From Bryopsis sp. KO-2023 (taxonomy: Eukaryota > Chlorophyta > Ulvophyceae > Bryopsidales > Bryopsidaceae): a stretch of DNA of 64,000 nt. Shown in pieces: positions 44,457 to 56,388 of the stretch (position 1 is its first letter; the number at the start of each line of letters is the position of its first letter). The stretch covers positions 3,658,001 to 3,722,000 of the forward strand of contig BSYQ01000011.1 of NCBI GenBank assembly GCA_030272585.1. Direction: 5' to 3'. The notes below the pieces were generated by a model. It was not told the origin of the DNA. It saw nothing but the letters and a program-made list of their open reading frames with translations, and ran no database searches. The translations under genes were made by a program, and so were the position numbers.

Positions 44457-46771
44457 ATGAGCTACCTTCCAACGGCAGATATCCCGGGCAAAGGCCATAA
44501 AGGCGTAATGTTATCGAAAAATGCAGGGCGCACGTTCGCCAGACTGCTCTGGCTGAACTCGACGAGAAGCGGGCTAGCTGGGAACGCGACCAAGGGCAAG
44601 CCGAGGAGCAACGAGCAGATCGTGTACGCCACGTCGCACCCGTTTTTGCCAAGCGCGAGCGTTGTCGAGGATAGGCTTCGGCGAAGTGGGGAGACTTGTT
44701 CCGCGATGTCCGGCGCGCCAGGGTGTTCGACCCGATGTTCGTCTCGCGTGTTGTCATCAGCGAGCGGGAGCACCCCTTCGACCACGGAGATTATCGTGCC
44801 AAATTCGCCGAGCCCGCTACCAGCGGATTCGCTGTCAGTGACAAATCCTCCTCCTCCACCGCGACCTGGCCCGGGGACCCCCGCGTGGACGGATCCCTCG
44901 TGGGCGAGTTCGTTGGACGTAAAGCGTCGCATATTCTGCAACCGTTCTCTGAACATGAACTCCATCACCGCAGTGGGGTTCGACATGGACTATACGCTGG
45001 TGCAATACAAATCCGAGGCGTTCGAAACCCTCGCCCACGACTTCACGGCGGAAAAGCTGGTATCGGTGTTCGGTTATCCTGACGTCGTCAAGGAATTCAA
45101 ATTCGACTGGCGGTACATGATGCGAGGGCTGATTATCGACAAGAAGCGCGGAAACATAATCAAGGTCGACCGCCACAAGTACGTGAAACTCGCGTATCAC
45201 GGGTTCCAACCGTTGACGAGGGAGGAGCGAATGGACGCGTACGCGCGGTCGGAGCTCAGGGAATCTTTCGACGAACCGGACTACGGGATGATCGACACTT
45301 TGTTCTCTTTGGCCGAGGCGCATCTGTTCATGAACCTCGTTCAATTGAAGGACGCCAACCCCGGGCTCCTCGGGAACAAGACCTACGCGGAAATCTACAA
45401 AAACGTCAGAGCGTCGGTGGACTACGCACACAGGGACGGCAGCTTGAAAAGGGCGGTGGCTGAAAACCCAGAAAAATACTTGCACATGGATCCAGGGCTG
45501 GTCCCCATGCTGGACGTCCTGAGAAAATCAGGCAAAAAAGTGTTCTTAGCGACGAATTCCTTGTGGGACTACACCGACGTGACGATGAACTACCTCCTGG
45601 GGGGAAAGGTAGGGAAAGCCAACCGTTCCCACGATTGGCTCAAGCATTTCGATGTGGTGCTCACTGGCTGCGACAAGCCGGGGTTCTTCAACACCCGAAA
45701 GCCGCTCTTTTTGGTGGACACCAAGACAGGGTTCTTGGTGAACACCGACGATGGAGCCCCCATAGCTTCGGTGGGGGATGAGGATTACCCGACAGGCTTG
45801 GCTTGGCAAAACCCCTCGGCACCCTCGCCTGACATCAATGGAGACGATGGCAAGGTGTTTCAAGGGGGAACGTATGGAGATTTGCACAAAATGCTGGGGG
45901 TGAGGTCGGGAACGGAGGTGTTGTATGTGGGGGACCACATCTATGGGGATATTCTGAGGAGCAAGAAAACGTTGGGATGGCGAACGATGCTGGTGGTGCC
46001 AGAACTGGAGCAAGAACTCTTGATTCTTTCGAGGTGGGCCAGATATTACCCTACACTGGAATTGGTTGTATTTCACATCCCTTTCTTTTAGCCCTCTCGA
46101 GCACATCGAAAGATGAATTAAATGACATTGCTGTACACAAGATCCCTTAGATTTTTTCCATTCCTCAACGTCACCCACCCACCCCCTTTTCTTTGTTCTC
46201 TTTTCTTATGTTTTGGAGTGAGCAGTTATGACCCAGATTTGTTGCTGAACCTTGTCACACCTCCATTATGTTTTTTTTTCCAGTTGCCAAGGAGAGCAAA
46301 TGGAGCTTCAGAAGCTGCGCGAACAGCGGGATGCCCTGGATGACCAGATTCATCGGATGGAGTGGTCCTTGGAGATGGACCCCTCAGTTCAGCAAAACGG
46401 AGCCTCTTCCGGAAACGTGGCCAGAGAAAACGGAGCTTCTGGGCGCTTGTCTCCGATGGAGGGTGAACCTCTGGGTGAAATTTCTGTAGATGCGATCCAG
46501 TCTTTGAAACAGCAGCGGGAAAGAATTCGCCAGGCACATCGAGAGAAGCTACGAAAGCATCACGAAACGTTCCATCCGATTTGGGGGCGACTGCTGAAAA
46601 CGGGATACCAAAACTCGAGGTTGGCGCATCAAATAGAGAGGTTTGCCTGTCTGTACACGAGCCACGTGGGAAACCTGCTCTATTACTCTCCGCACAAAAG
46701 CTACAGGTGTGTGTCGCGCCTTTTTCGTTGGTTCGTTTTTTGTCCAACCCACGCTTCTTGCTGATATAGCG

Positions 46772-46807
<36 letters not shown>

Positions 46808-46888
46808 ATATTTCATTTCATTGTGTTGTTTGGAACAAAACACTATTTTTTATTCAGTTTTCCAGTGAGGGACTTTCAGCTTCAATAG
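44457..46888 (+). CDS. HAD-type cytosolic 5'-nucleotidase (NT5C2/NT5DC family)
   Basis: Dephosphorylates nucleoside 5'-monophosphates in related enzymes. Exons 44457-46033, 46284-46706 and 46858-46888 join in phase to give 676 aa. Motif I is FDMDYTLVQY (catalytic Asp 176 and 178); later VFLATNSLWDYTDVTMNYLL (motif II) and YVGDHIYGDILRSKK (motifs III/IV) are intact, followed by WRTMLVVPELEQEL. Exon 2 supplies the C-terminal helical part ending GNLLYYSPHKSY, as in cN-II. The first 150 residues are Ser/Pro-rich with a polyproline run and look like a targeting or disordered leader; Met 84 is an alternative start. The last exon, SFPVRDFQLQ, is short and less certain, because an acceptor 8 bp downstream gives a different tail. 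A (GT)15 microsatellite lies in the last intron. Confidence 0.92.
46775..46804 (+). repeat. (GT)15 microsatellite
   Basis: Fifteen uninterrupted GT units about 70 bp into the last predicted intron of the nucleotidase gene. Likely polymorphic in length. Confidence 0.97.
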
Positions 46889-49800
46889 AATCACATTCAG
46901 CAAAAAATATGTGCATTAGTTTGGGGGAGGGGGAGCCTACTTTTCTTAGAGGTAATTTTCGGGTACTCCTGGCTACCGCAGGTACAGAATAAGATTGAGG
47001 TGATCAGTGGATCTCCGCTATTCACAGGAAACGTAGAAAACAGAATGAGGAAAACCACCAAAGAATACACTCAAAAGGTGAAAACTGGGTATTGGGGAAA
47101 TTAATGCACATATATTTATATATAGATAGATAGATTTCTTTTTACGTATGGATGTACATTCTCAGACTCCATTTTTTATTTTTGGCATTTTTGGCTACCC
47201 CCGTAAAGGATTGCAGATGTACTGGGACAAGTCTGTGAATTTTTTGCCCTGTGTGTGTTGATCTTTTTTTTTTTTTTTTTTGCCCAGTGTAATGGAACAT
47301 ATCGATAGTGCAGGATATGCGTGTGTAGGAAAACCATAGTGGTGGTGGTGTTTTTTCCTCATGCTGACAATATTCTTTGTGGGTTGGTTTTTGTGACAAC
47401 CTGAAACTTTTAACCCCCCCCCCCCCCCCCCCCCCGAGTAATGGAGTGATGTGGTTTGCATGATGTGATTTTTTGGAGTGTGTTGGATACCAGATCAAAA
47501 TAAATTGATGTGTCTTGATTTTTTTTTCTTTTTTCCCTTGGATTGCCCGGTGATTGTTAAATCTACCATGTGTTGTAATGACTGTGGGGTGATCTCGTTG
47601 TTTTTTTTGCAGGGGGCGAGTTGATTGCATGGCACACGAAGAGGACCCCGCCCTAGGTCTGACATGGGCCCAGAGTGGCGACATTCAGCAAGTGCTGGAT
47701 TTTTAGATTTCAAAAATGTTCCGAGGTGTTGTGAAAACAGCCCACCTGTAGAGATTAAAAAAGCAAAATGAAACCACAATATTGATGGTGTTCTCAGGGT
47801 TCAAAAACTGCTCTTGTTTTTATCGTACAATAAATGTGTGCTTAATTGTTGATTTTATGATAGTAGATATGTTCTTTTTTTGTGGGGGGGGGGGGAGGGG
47901 GGCAGGATTGTACCCACGATATACTATCCCCCATGAGTAGTCGTACTGTCACAAAAATGCACTCGCGAGCACATTATTTTTTTTTTGGTTTAGGGTATTT
48001 GTGCGCGAGCGTACTACACGACAGTGTCGTGCACTCGCGAACAAGTGTAGCCCACATTGAATCGTTTTTGAACTCTCGTTTAGGAGGGCCATTCTTGTTG
48101 AAGGGATGGGGGGGGGTAGATAACGATGCATTTGTTGAGAAGATTGGATTTGTGACTTTGTGTACATTCAAGGATATTCATGATTTCATTTTTTTCTTAA
48201 ATTCTCGTATTTCCTGATCAAGAAATAATCCTATATTGTATCTGTACATAAACCAGCTGTCAGCTGCTCTGATCCCAAATTGCCAGCCAGGCTCAAGAGG
48301 GCAAGAGAAGGGAGAATCATCATGGGCTTGTTACACTCGTTGAGCAAGGGAATAAATTTCATAGAGTCTAAACAGACTTACAAAACCAAATTTTAAGTGA
48401 CTCTCTATTTGCAAATTAAACAATGATTTATATAATTAATTGTATTGTAGGGGGGTGTTCTGGGTGGTGGTGCTGGAAGGTATTTGCATTGGATTAATCC
48501 AGTGCGAATAGACAAAAGTGTAACCAAGGAATTGATCAAAACTTCAAAACACAACAAGCGTTCCGTGCAAGTGGGATGTGCACTGAAGCCAAAGGGATTT
48601 TTGTCTTGTTCCCTTGTCAGGAACGCCCACACCCACACCGCCCCCAAAAAAAACTTCCAAAAACTCTTCCAAAAACTTTTCGGATGGTGCTGATCCCGTG
48701 GGCCGTTGAGGTGGCGCCACCTTGGCGCGAGGAGTTCCTCCCCAGTAAGCCCGTCACTACCGGTGAGGTACAATTAGGGACTGGCACTTGGAGGAGGGGG
48801 CGGATGCTAGGGCTACGGGGAGTCCCCGTAACCAGCGTAAAGAAGAAAATATGCCAATATAGATATACAAAAGACTCTCCAATCCAACACAATAAATAGC
48901 ACACAATTTGGTTCCACAGTAACTCCAACTCAAACGTGGACCATCCATTTGGTTAACCAGCATAACCAATCAAAGAAAGCATTTGGAAAGCCTCCGAGGA
49001 ATGGAAAAAACATTACAGACTCAAGTTATGGTGAAGTGAGTCAGCAGTTCACCGGCAACAGATTCTCGCAGTCAAGCAGGATTCTGAAACCATGGGTTTA
49101 GCATGGCATGCTATAACTCATTTTTTTTGCCAGCTCGGGGGAATTGGTGGTGGTTTTCGAGGGTGAAAATGGTGCGACAGCCATATATAGTTTGACAGTA
49201 TAAAAGGTCCAAAAAAGGGAGGAAAAGGTTCAAGGGAGAGGGGACCATTTCTAGGGGGGGGGGGGAAAGAGTGATGGGGTAGATTTTTTTATGAATGATC
49301 CACGAAAAGGAGAGAGGGAAAGAATTGTCCAAATGCAAAGAAGGAAAACCTACGCTGGCATCCCTGACGATTGCAATTAGGAAAAAGGGGGAAAAAACAT
49401 GGGAGGTAATATGGATTATGATAGGAAGGAAGAATCATGTGGTAAAATGGGGAGGGGATATTTCAGTAAAGCCGAGAATCCAGGAAGTGAAGTTAACAAA
49501 AGCTTGAAAAAAAAAAAGAAGGGGCTGAAAAATGAGGAGGGGGGGGAAGAGAGCTTTCGTCAGACTGGGAAAAAGATGTCACACAGACTTGATGAGAAAT
49601 ATTGCAATGGTTGCTGTGTTTTTTTTGGGGGGGTCAAGGTACTTGCTCCATTTTTCTCAGTCAAGTGCAAGGAATGTTGACCATTATTGTGTAGTGATTT
49701 TTCTCTTTTTGAGGAGCTCCCCATAGCTGCGAATCTTTGGTTCACGAGATTCAAGTTTCTATCTCAATTTGTTGTGGTATGGATGAAATTATCATTCCAA

Positions 49801-51521
49801 AAAACACTGAACAGTATCGTACGAATGCCAATTATAATTATGGTAGGATTGAGAGCACCATTTAATTATGACAATGATTTTGCAACCGAATAAAGATCGT
49901 TCTTCTGTATTGATGTGTGTATTTGATTTTGTTCATTTGGGATGCATGGATCAATTTTTGGTTCCAAAAAGGGGAGGGCAAGTTCCGGGGGGAGGGAAGC
50001 ATTCTTTGGAAAAGTTTATTAAAGAGAAAAATATCTGAATTGAAAAATGAGGGGTGAAAAAAGGAAGCAAAAAAAAAAAAAAAAGAGGGGGGAGGGTTGT
50101 AAAAAATGAGTAAGAGAATTCATGCAGAGACACATGGTTGGCACAAATCTATTTTGAGAGTCAGAGGTGGATACCAAGGAATAATGAGTGTCGCTCTATG
50201 GGTTTTTTGTAAGGACTTTCTGCTCGCACCAGTGTTTTTGGTCAAGTGAAAAAGGACTCGAGACTTTGATGTTCAGATCGAGAATCATAGATCAAAAAAA
50301 AATAATGCAATCAAGTGTAGCCTCAATGAACCGTCTGTGAATTTGCATTGAAATGTAGGGGCGTTAATGCATTACTGGGGAATATTCCAATGCCCAAAAG
50401 CCTTCAGAATTTTTAGCAAGTTATTGGAGCTTAGATACACATCCAGAATGATCATCCTTGTGGCATAACAATGTATAATGTATTTCAGCTGAACACAAGG
50501 AAATACTTCTTCTAAAGGACATGGATATTTTTTTTTGGGGGGGGGGGGGGGTTAGAGTGTTTTATCGTCTTCATTCGATTTTCTCATTCGTCAACACCAG
50601 CGATACTATTGTCCTTAAAATACACTGTTGGTTAGGTGAGAAATTTTAGACATTCGGAAAGATAACAGAGGCCCCGAGAACGACAGACATACAAAACCAA
50701 TCAATCACTGCTACACGATCAGTTGTCAAACAAACATTCGATGTACATTTCCCCAGTTTCTCGCAGTCCCATGTAATGGATTCACTCCGCAAACTGAAAA
50801 CCAAAAACACAACAGCAGCGTCGACTCCACATCACCGCCAGACGAAATTTGAGTTCACCGCTGATGCGAATTCCCCATGAAGGGTCTATAGATCAGATCA
50901 GATGCCAGCACGCATCCAATCATTGTTTCATAAAGATTTCCTGAAAGTGCTCTTCAATTCCACACACTCTACCTTCCTTCACACGAGCACGTCGTCTAAA
51001 GGGGGGTGAAATAGAAAACATGATTCCTCCCCCCTCATTGATAAAACTAAAACACGAGATCGATTTTTCTTTTCCTCCCTAGCAGAAAGCAGACAGAGGG
51101 TGTTGCTTCCAGTTGAATTCCTCTACCCTGGGCAAATACAAATACAAATACAAAACTGGCCTTATTCCAGAAACACAATTCCTGCCAATCATCACAGCGT
51201 TTCTTCGTACAATTTTCTAAAAAGACTTCTGGTGTTGAGCTGTCAACTTGCAATTCACCACACAGAAGCCCAGATTTCAAGGGAACATATTTTACTAGAT
51301 ACATTCGAAAATCCTCCAAAGATGACACTATGGAAACTCGGCACCTGGTGGTGACTCGGCAAAAAAAAAGTACGGCAGAAACAAACAAAGGCCATGTTTT
51401 GGTGGGAAAAAAGACTCCACAAAGAAAACAACAGATACATTGTCCCCCCCCCCCCCCCCCCCGGAAAAAAAAATTAACAAAAATTGAAAATATAAAAAAA
51501 CTGGTGGGCACATATACGTAC
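46889..51521. other. long low-complexity intergenic region
   Basis: Dominated by A/T runs and G or C runs (22 C at 47414-47435, 15 G at 50537-50551, 19 C at 51444-51462). Two short coding-looking pieces have splice-like borders: 46982-47080 plus, reading VQNKIEVISGSPLF and on to TKEYTQK, and 47614-47706 plus, with HEEDPALGLTWAQSGD before a stop. Their phases do not join and I cannot place them in a gene. The rest holds nothing I recognise. Confidence 0.4.
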
Positions 51522-53800
51522 AATTGAATGGCTTGGGCCTCCGTCGTTTCGACTCCGATTTCCACTCTCGAGCCTTGCCTCCGAGATTAATTTCGAAATC
51601 GTCTTGCTCCAGCTCTACCTGTGACACAACATTTTTCTCACCGAAAAAAAGGGTGCATCTTTACAGCCAATTGTTCTTTTTTTTTCATTTTTAGGGTGGG
51701 GGGCTTCGTCGCTGCGTAAGAGGGACACAACGAGGTTGAGAACTAACGCTGCTTCGCATGGGAGATTAATCTGCGATTAATATCAGGCTTTTGTAGCTTA
51801 GGGGGGGAACTATCGGTGTCCGTTTTAAACCGGGGAGGATGACTTGGAAGCCTTTTCTTTGTTGGCTTTATATTACCTCCTTTGGACCCTTCGCTGCAAC
51901 GAACGTTGTGGTTTCGGCGAACGTGGAATTCAGTGGATCTTCCTCAATCTCTCCGAAATTTGACCGAATCGACACACCATGCCTCTTTTTCTCCACAGCT
52001 TCATCCTCCCATTTGGCACTGTCCTAGACAACCCCAGCCCCCCCCCAAAAAAAAAAAATAAAAAAAATAAAAAAATAAAAGAGTTCAAAAAAAAATGAAT
52101 AGATGAAGCAACAAAGCCCCCTTCACTGTTTTTCCACGGTGAACGGAAAACACACTCGAGATAACACATTTCAGGAAAACCACCAATATTGTTTTCTGCC
52201 TAATCATAATCACCACAGTTGAATTCCAACTACTGTGTTCTTTGTCCGTACAGCATCGCGAATGCCAAGCCGTCCCACCATTCCAACAAGCTGTTGAGCT
52301 TTTGCTGGAGCCACTCCAGGTTGCCAGAATCCAGTCCCTGAATAACAGCCGAAAGCTAAACCATGTGTTGATATCCATTCTCTACCCACATTTCCTTAAA
52401 TAAAACTCTGAGCAAAAGTTCACCCTGAATGAAGCCCATCCATATTCCACGATTTAAGGCTATGGGGATATTAGCACAACAATCACCGGAGGTTGTGGTT
52501 AATTTGTGCCACAGTGTTTGATTTTTTTGAATTTTTTTTTTTTGGGGGGGGGGACTGGGGTTGTCTAGGACAGTGCCAAATGGGAGGATGAAGAAGCATG
52601 GTGTGCCGATTCGGATAAATTTCAGAAAGCTTGCGGAAGATCCAGCTGAGGAAATATACTAATTCTGAATTTGAATTCACCCCAGAAATGACGGAAAAAA
52701 AAAAAAAGTGAAAAGAGCTTATGGAGATTTCAGGCCCAACTAACAAACAAAAAAAAGCAAAAAAAAATTGATGAACAGATGCAGGGACAACGGGGTTTTC
52801 CAACCTGAAGCAGTGCGTGGAGCACCGCTACCTAGATGTCCGGGTGGTTGTAAATTGGATTCGCTGAATGACAAGCTTTCCCCATGCAAATTCCCCCCTC
52901 CAACAATTTTCATTGCATGGGCGGAAGGCTGAAGACCCATATTCCTCTGATCTACCGCTGGCTGGACATCATCGCTCGGCGCTGGCTTCGACCATCCTCC
53001 CCCCCCAAGCATCCCATGATGTCTATCTTGCACCACCACCATGGGCTCCACAAGCCTGCTTGCATTGCGAATTAATCCATCGTGAAAGCCACCCTGCCAG
53101 CCCACCACCTGGTCGAAATGTGGTGTCAGGGTACCACCGGTACGGGGAGGTACAGTCGAGGTACGGACATGGCTTGATGGAGGGGTGGGGAGCGGAGCAA
53201 GATGAGTGGGTCCTAAAATCGAAAAAGGAACCGGGCACCTCATCAAGAGATAAGTCAGGGCATTCGCCTGGGATGGCGTTACGCCGAGTCGAAATCGACC
53301 CTCTCCATAGTAATTGTTGGATATGTATTGGCTGAAGGAAGCTTCGTCGGCATAAAAATAGTTCGGGGTAGTGGTGGCGAAAGGAACCTGGGTTGCATAA
53401 CACAAAATTGCTTGAAAACAACAAAAAATTAAATGGCTTCTCACATGCAGAAATACATGCGGGCATGTGTTTCTATTTAGATTTAAAAATTTTGGATGAT
53501 GTTTTGAGACGTCCGTGTAACAAAAAGCGAAGGACGAAAAAAAATCGACCTGTTGAGTGGTAGAGGCTTACCCTCGCCACAGGGCCCAAGTCTGTCGATA
53601 TTTCGTATGGTTGCGATTGGACAGCGAAACATCCATACAGGTTCCTCTCTTCACACACGAAAATGAACAGCGGGAGTCCAGGTTTGATCGCATTGCTGAA
53701 TATCAGCTGGAAATGTGTATTATGCACGTCAATTTCTTTTTTCGATAGGATTTCTCCGAAAGAACCCCTCGTGATTGGCAAAATCAAGCCCCCAAGGTCA
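51522..53800 (-). CDS. DCD (development and cell death) domain protein, ends incomplete
   Basis: DCD domains occur mainly in plant proteins of stress, development and cell-death responses; no enzymatic role is known. Exons in order: 53800-53572, 53387-53239, 53172-52805, 52337-52252, 52023-51877 and 51618-51522, all phase-compatible. The domain runs from GGLILPITRGSFGEILSKKE through NAIKPGLPLFIFVCEERNLY and GCFAVQSQPY to NNYYGEGRFRLGVTPSQA, matching the DCD core (I-x-PG-x-PLF-x-F, LYG-x-F, and the terminal YY....F...). The rest is Gly/Pro/Ser-rich, then charged and basic (DSAKWEDEAVEKKRHG; KSESKRRRPKPFN). The first exon(s) upstream of 53800 and the last below 51522 are not resolved; a short exon ending CAEFP near 51338 is possible. 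The exon chain after 52805 rests on phase and splice sites only. Confidence 0.7.
52532..52655 (+). repeat. inverted partial copy of a downstream exon inside a DCD-gene intron
   Basis: This stretch repeats, in opposite orientation, the 3' splice site and most of the exon at 51877-52023. It includes the T/G tract, TTGTCTAG and GACAGTGCCAAATGGGAGGA. It lacks a 14-base segment of the exon and drifts after about 90 bp, so it no longer keeps the frame. It lies in the intron between 52338 and 52804. Confidence 0.88.
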
Positions 53801-56388
53801 CTGTCTTTTCAAAACAAAACAAACAAGAATGCAAACAAGAAAATTTTCCAGTTAAAAAAATAGGGGTGCTATATATATATATTTAAAAAAAAAATATCAG
53901 GGCTAAATCACCTTGTTGTGGACGGCCTTCGTTGGGCAAATTTGCCTAATTTAAATTGAACATTCTTTCATTCATATATATTCTGTTTTGTTTTGAACAG
54001 AACTGGGGTCAACTGGTGGGATTTCTTTGTGAAACCCATCGAACACTGAAAAAAAAAAAAAAAAAGCATACTGTCACCTTGTACTGTAGACATGCCGACA
54101 GCGAATCTGGGAAATTTTTGCCTCTCTGCAGACATCAATAATCTTGGTATTGATTTCTCAACAAAAATAAACTAAATAACTGAGTAAGACAAATCGCTTG
54201 AGCACCCAGTTCCATCAAAAATAAATAAATAAATAAAATTCCCAACCCCCTTCCCCTTCCCATTTCTTTTATTTTTTTGGTTTCTCACTTTGTAACAAAT
54301 AATTCAAATCAAACAAAAAAACAGAAACAGGAATGGATTGCAAGAAAATAAAAATAACAAGGTATTTTGCTTCTTTGTTTTCTTTTTTCTTCCACTGCTG
54401 TCTCTTTCAACGAGGAGGGCAGTGTTCAAATTGAAAAGAAATAAAATAAAAAATAAAACAAAACAAAACAATTCATGAAAAGAAATCTAGAATCTTGTGG
54501 GTTTTTTTTTTTTTAAAGCAAACAACAGAGAATCAAACGTAATTTCCACGCATGCTCCCTCTTCACTGGCATTTTCTTACCTAAATCAAACAGCCTTTCT
54601 ACTCGTCCCTCCACTTCTTCCTCTCTCTATTGGGCCCTCCGAAAAAAGACAAAAAAAACAACAGCGAGGAGCCTTTCCTCACTAGCACGTATGCGTTTTC
54701 CACCTAGTTTTTTTTTTCCGTAAAAAAAAAACAGTGTGCTGCTCGTTGACGATGCCAAGGACAATCGACGTCAAAGTACTCACACAAAGAACAGATTTAA
54801 CTGATTAAATCGGGGAATCATCTAGATTATTTCCCATGTGGGTTCGCAGCCAGCCGTCGCGGTAGACAGGTGTTTCTCTCTGAGGGAAAGCCAACTCGTG
54901 CTGCCTCCGCTTCATCCAAATCACACTTACAGGGTATTTTCAAACAAATGTGGATCCCAGCCAAGGAAACAATAGCCACACACTGGCACTCACTTCTTCC
55001 AAGTTGCACATGTCTCCCAACTCCTCAAATAATCAGACCAAGGGCACAACCCTTCAAGTCTTGGGGGCTGTGAGGGAGCATGGAGGGCCGAAATCATGAC
55101 AGCTGTTTTCTGTGTTTTCTGTGGGTCTAGATAAAAGAGCAGGTTTGTGGGCCGCCATGATAACTTGGAGAAACATGCATATGGATTGGACATGGGGATT
55201 GGCTGGAAATTGATTAATTTCTCATAAAGGTGAAGTTTTAAGCTACCATAGAGTGGCTAAATGGTGAATTATTGGATGTTGCTTGCAATAGGTCTGTGGG
55301 TCCATGACCAATTGGGTGAATTGTGAATTGTAACTATCTCTGAGGATAATGTTGCGCATGAACAGCTCATTGATTGAGACTTGAAACAGGCCCCCAGGAG
55401 CACATCCATTCAAAATCTTCCAGTTTCAGTGGTGGTAGAGAGGATGGCAACGCTTTTCGGAGCGATTTTCTTTGTCGTTTGATTCTATTGCTTTTGATCG
55501 AGGATACACATGGGTTGAACATTGGTTTGATTGATTGTGGAAATGAGTACGGACTTGTGTAACAAAAGGTGAACCTCCATAGCGGCCTGCTCAAGTGTAA
55601 ACAGATTCCAAAGATTCCCAAAACATGATTTCCTCCCTTCGCGAGGAGAAGAATTAGCTGTTGGGGGTGGCGATTGGCAAACCGTAGTTTTGTAACCTGG
55701 TGTTGCAGAACACAACTTTAAAGACTGAATTCCCGACTCGGCCACCACCAACTTATCATCGACAGAATCTCCAGAACCGACCAATCACTCCAAAATGAAA
55801 TAAAAATGGCCCCTCCACACCAATCTGAACCCCGGTTTATGTCCACTCTACATACCACCCAGCTGCGTCAAGTCAGACCCAGCGTCTGTTTCCAATGGAT
55901 CTCAATCCTCAGTTCTCCACACTGAAATTTCCGGCAAAGCACAGTGTGCTGATCATAAATACATGTTCTGACGGTTTGTATCAATCATGACAGCAGATCG
56001 ACACTTAGCGCACGTCCAAGAGGTTGTCTCAGAAAAGGCATAGCCATATTATTTTCAATCAAACCCGATCCACAGCAACACCGTTGTTCGAGCCGCTCCG
56101 ACTGTCAAACTTTGTCTATTCTGTTTTTGAAGACAGGTGAAAATTCAGTAGCAGGAGAAAGAGTTTTTGGACATGTGGGGAAATGCTGCCACTACCAGAT
56201 CAGACATTATATCTACGTGGTTGAGTCTAAGTCACCTGAATTCAATGTACAAGAAACGGGATGGGGAGCCCAAATGACAAGAGGCAAAGACACCCGACCT
56301 GGTGTTTCCCCTCCCCCCCGTTCAGTTTTGCCTTGATTTAGAGAAAGAAAAATCACCAAAAAGAGTAAAAAAAGGGTTTGGACATGCC
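53801..56388. other. intergenic region, one dispersed element
   Basis: AT-rich, with A runs and (AATA)n-like patches near 54224. The 80-bp dispersed element lies at 53898-53977. A minus-strand frame at 54827-55009 is mildly Cys-rich but unsupported. The unseen 5' exon(s) of the DCD gene should lie in the first few hundred bases. Confidence 0.4.
53898..53977 (-). repeat. 80-bp dispersed element, copy 2
   Basis: Inverted relative to 18503-18582. It holds the shared block GGGCTAAATCACC, the palindrome GGCAAATTTGCC and a trailing (ATTC)n-like run. Confidence 0.8.

Noticed and set aside
44835-46178. Two minus-strand frames of over 200 codons
   Set aside because: Antisense to the HAD nucleotidase exon, which has all the catalytic motifs; His/Val/Arg-rich content is typical of antisense shadows.
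51047-51440. Minus-strand frames downstream of the DCD gene
   Set aside because: They read through a 19-base C run and T-rich intron-like DNA; only a very short terminal exon near 51338 seems possible.
52232-52337. Alternative frame LDSGNLEWLQQKLNSLLEWW ending in a stop, as the DCD gene terminus
   Set aside because: It looks protein-like, but the phase from the previous exon selects the frame TGFWQPGVAPAKAQQLVGMV, which then splices in phase to the next two exons. Not excluded completely.
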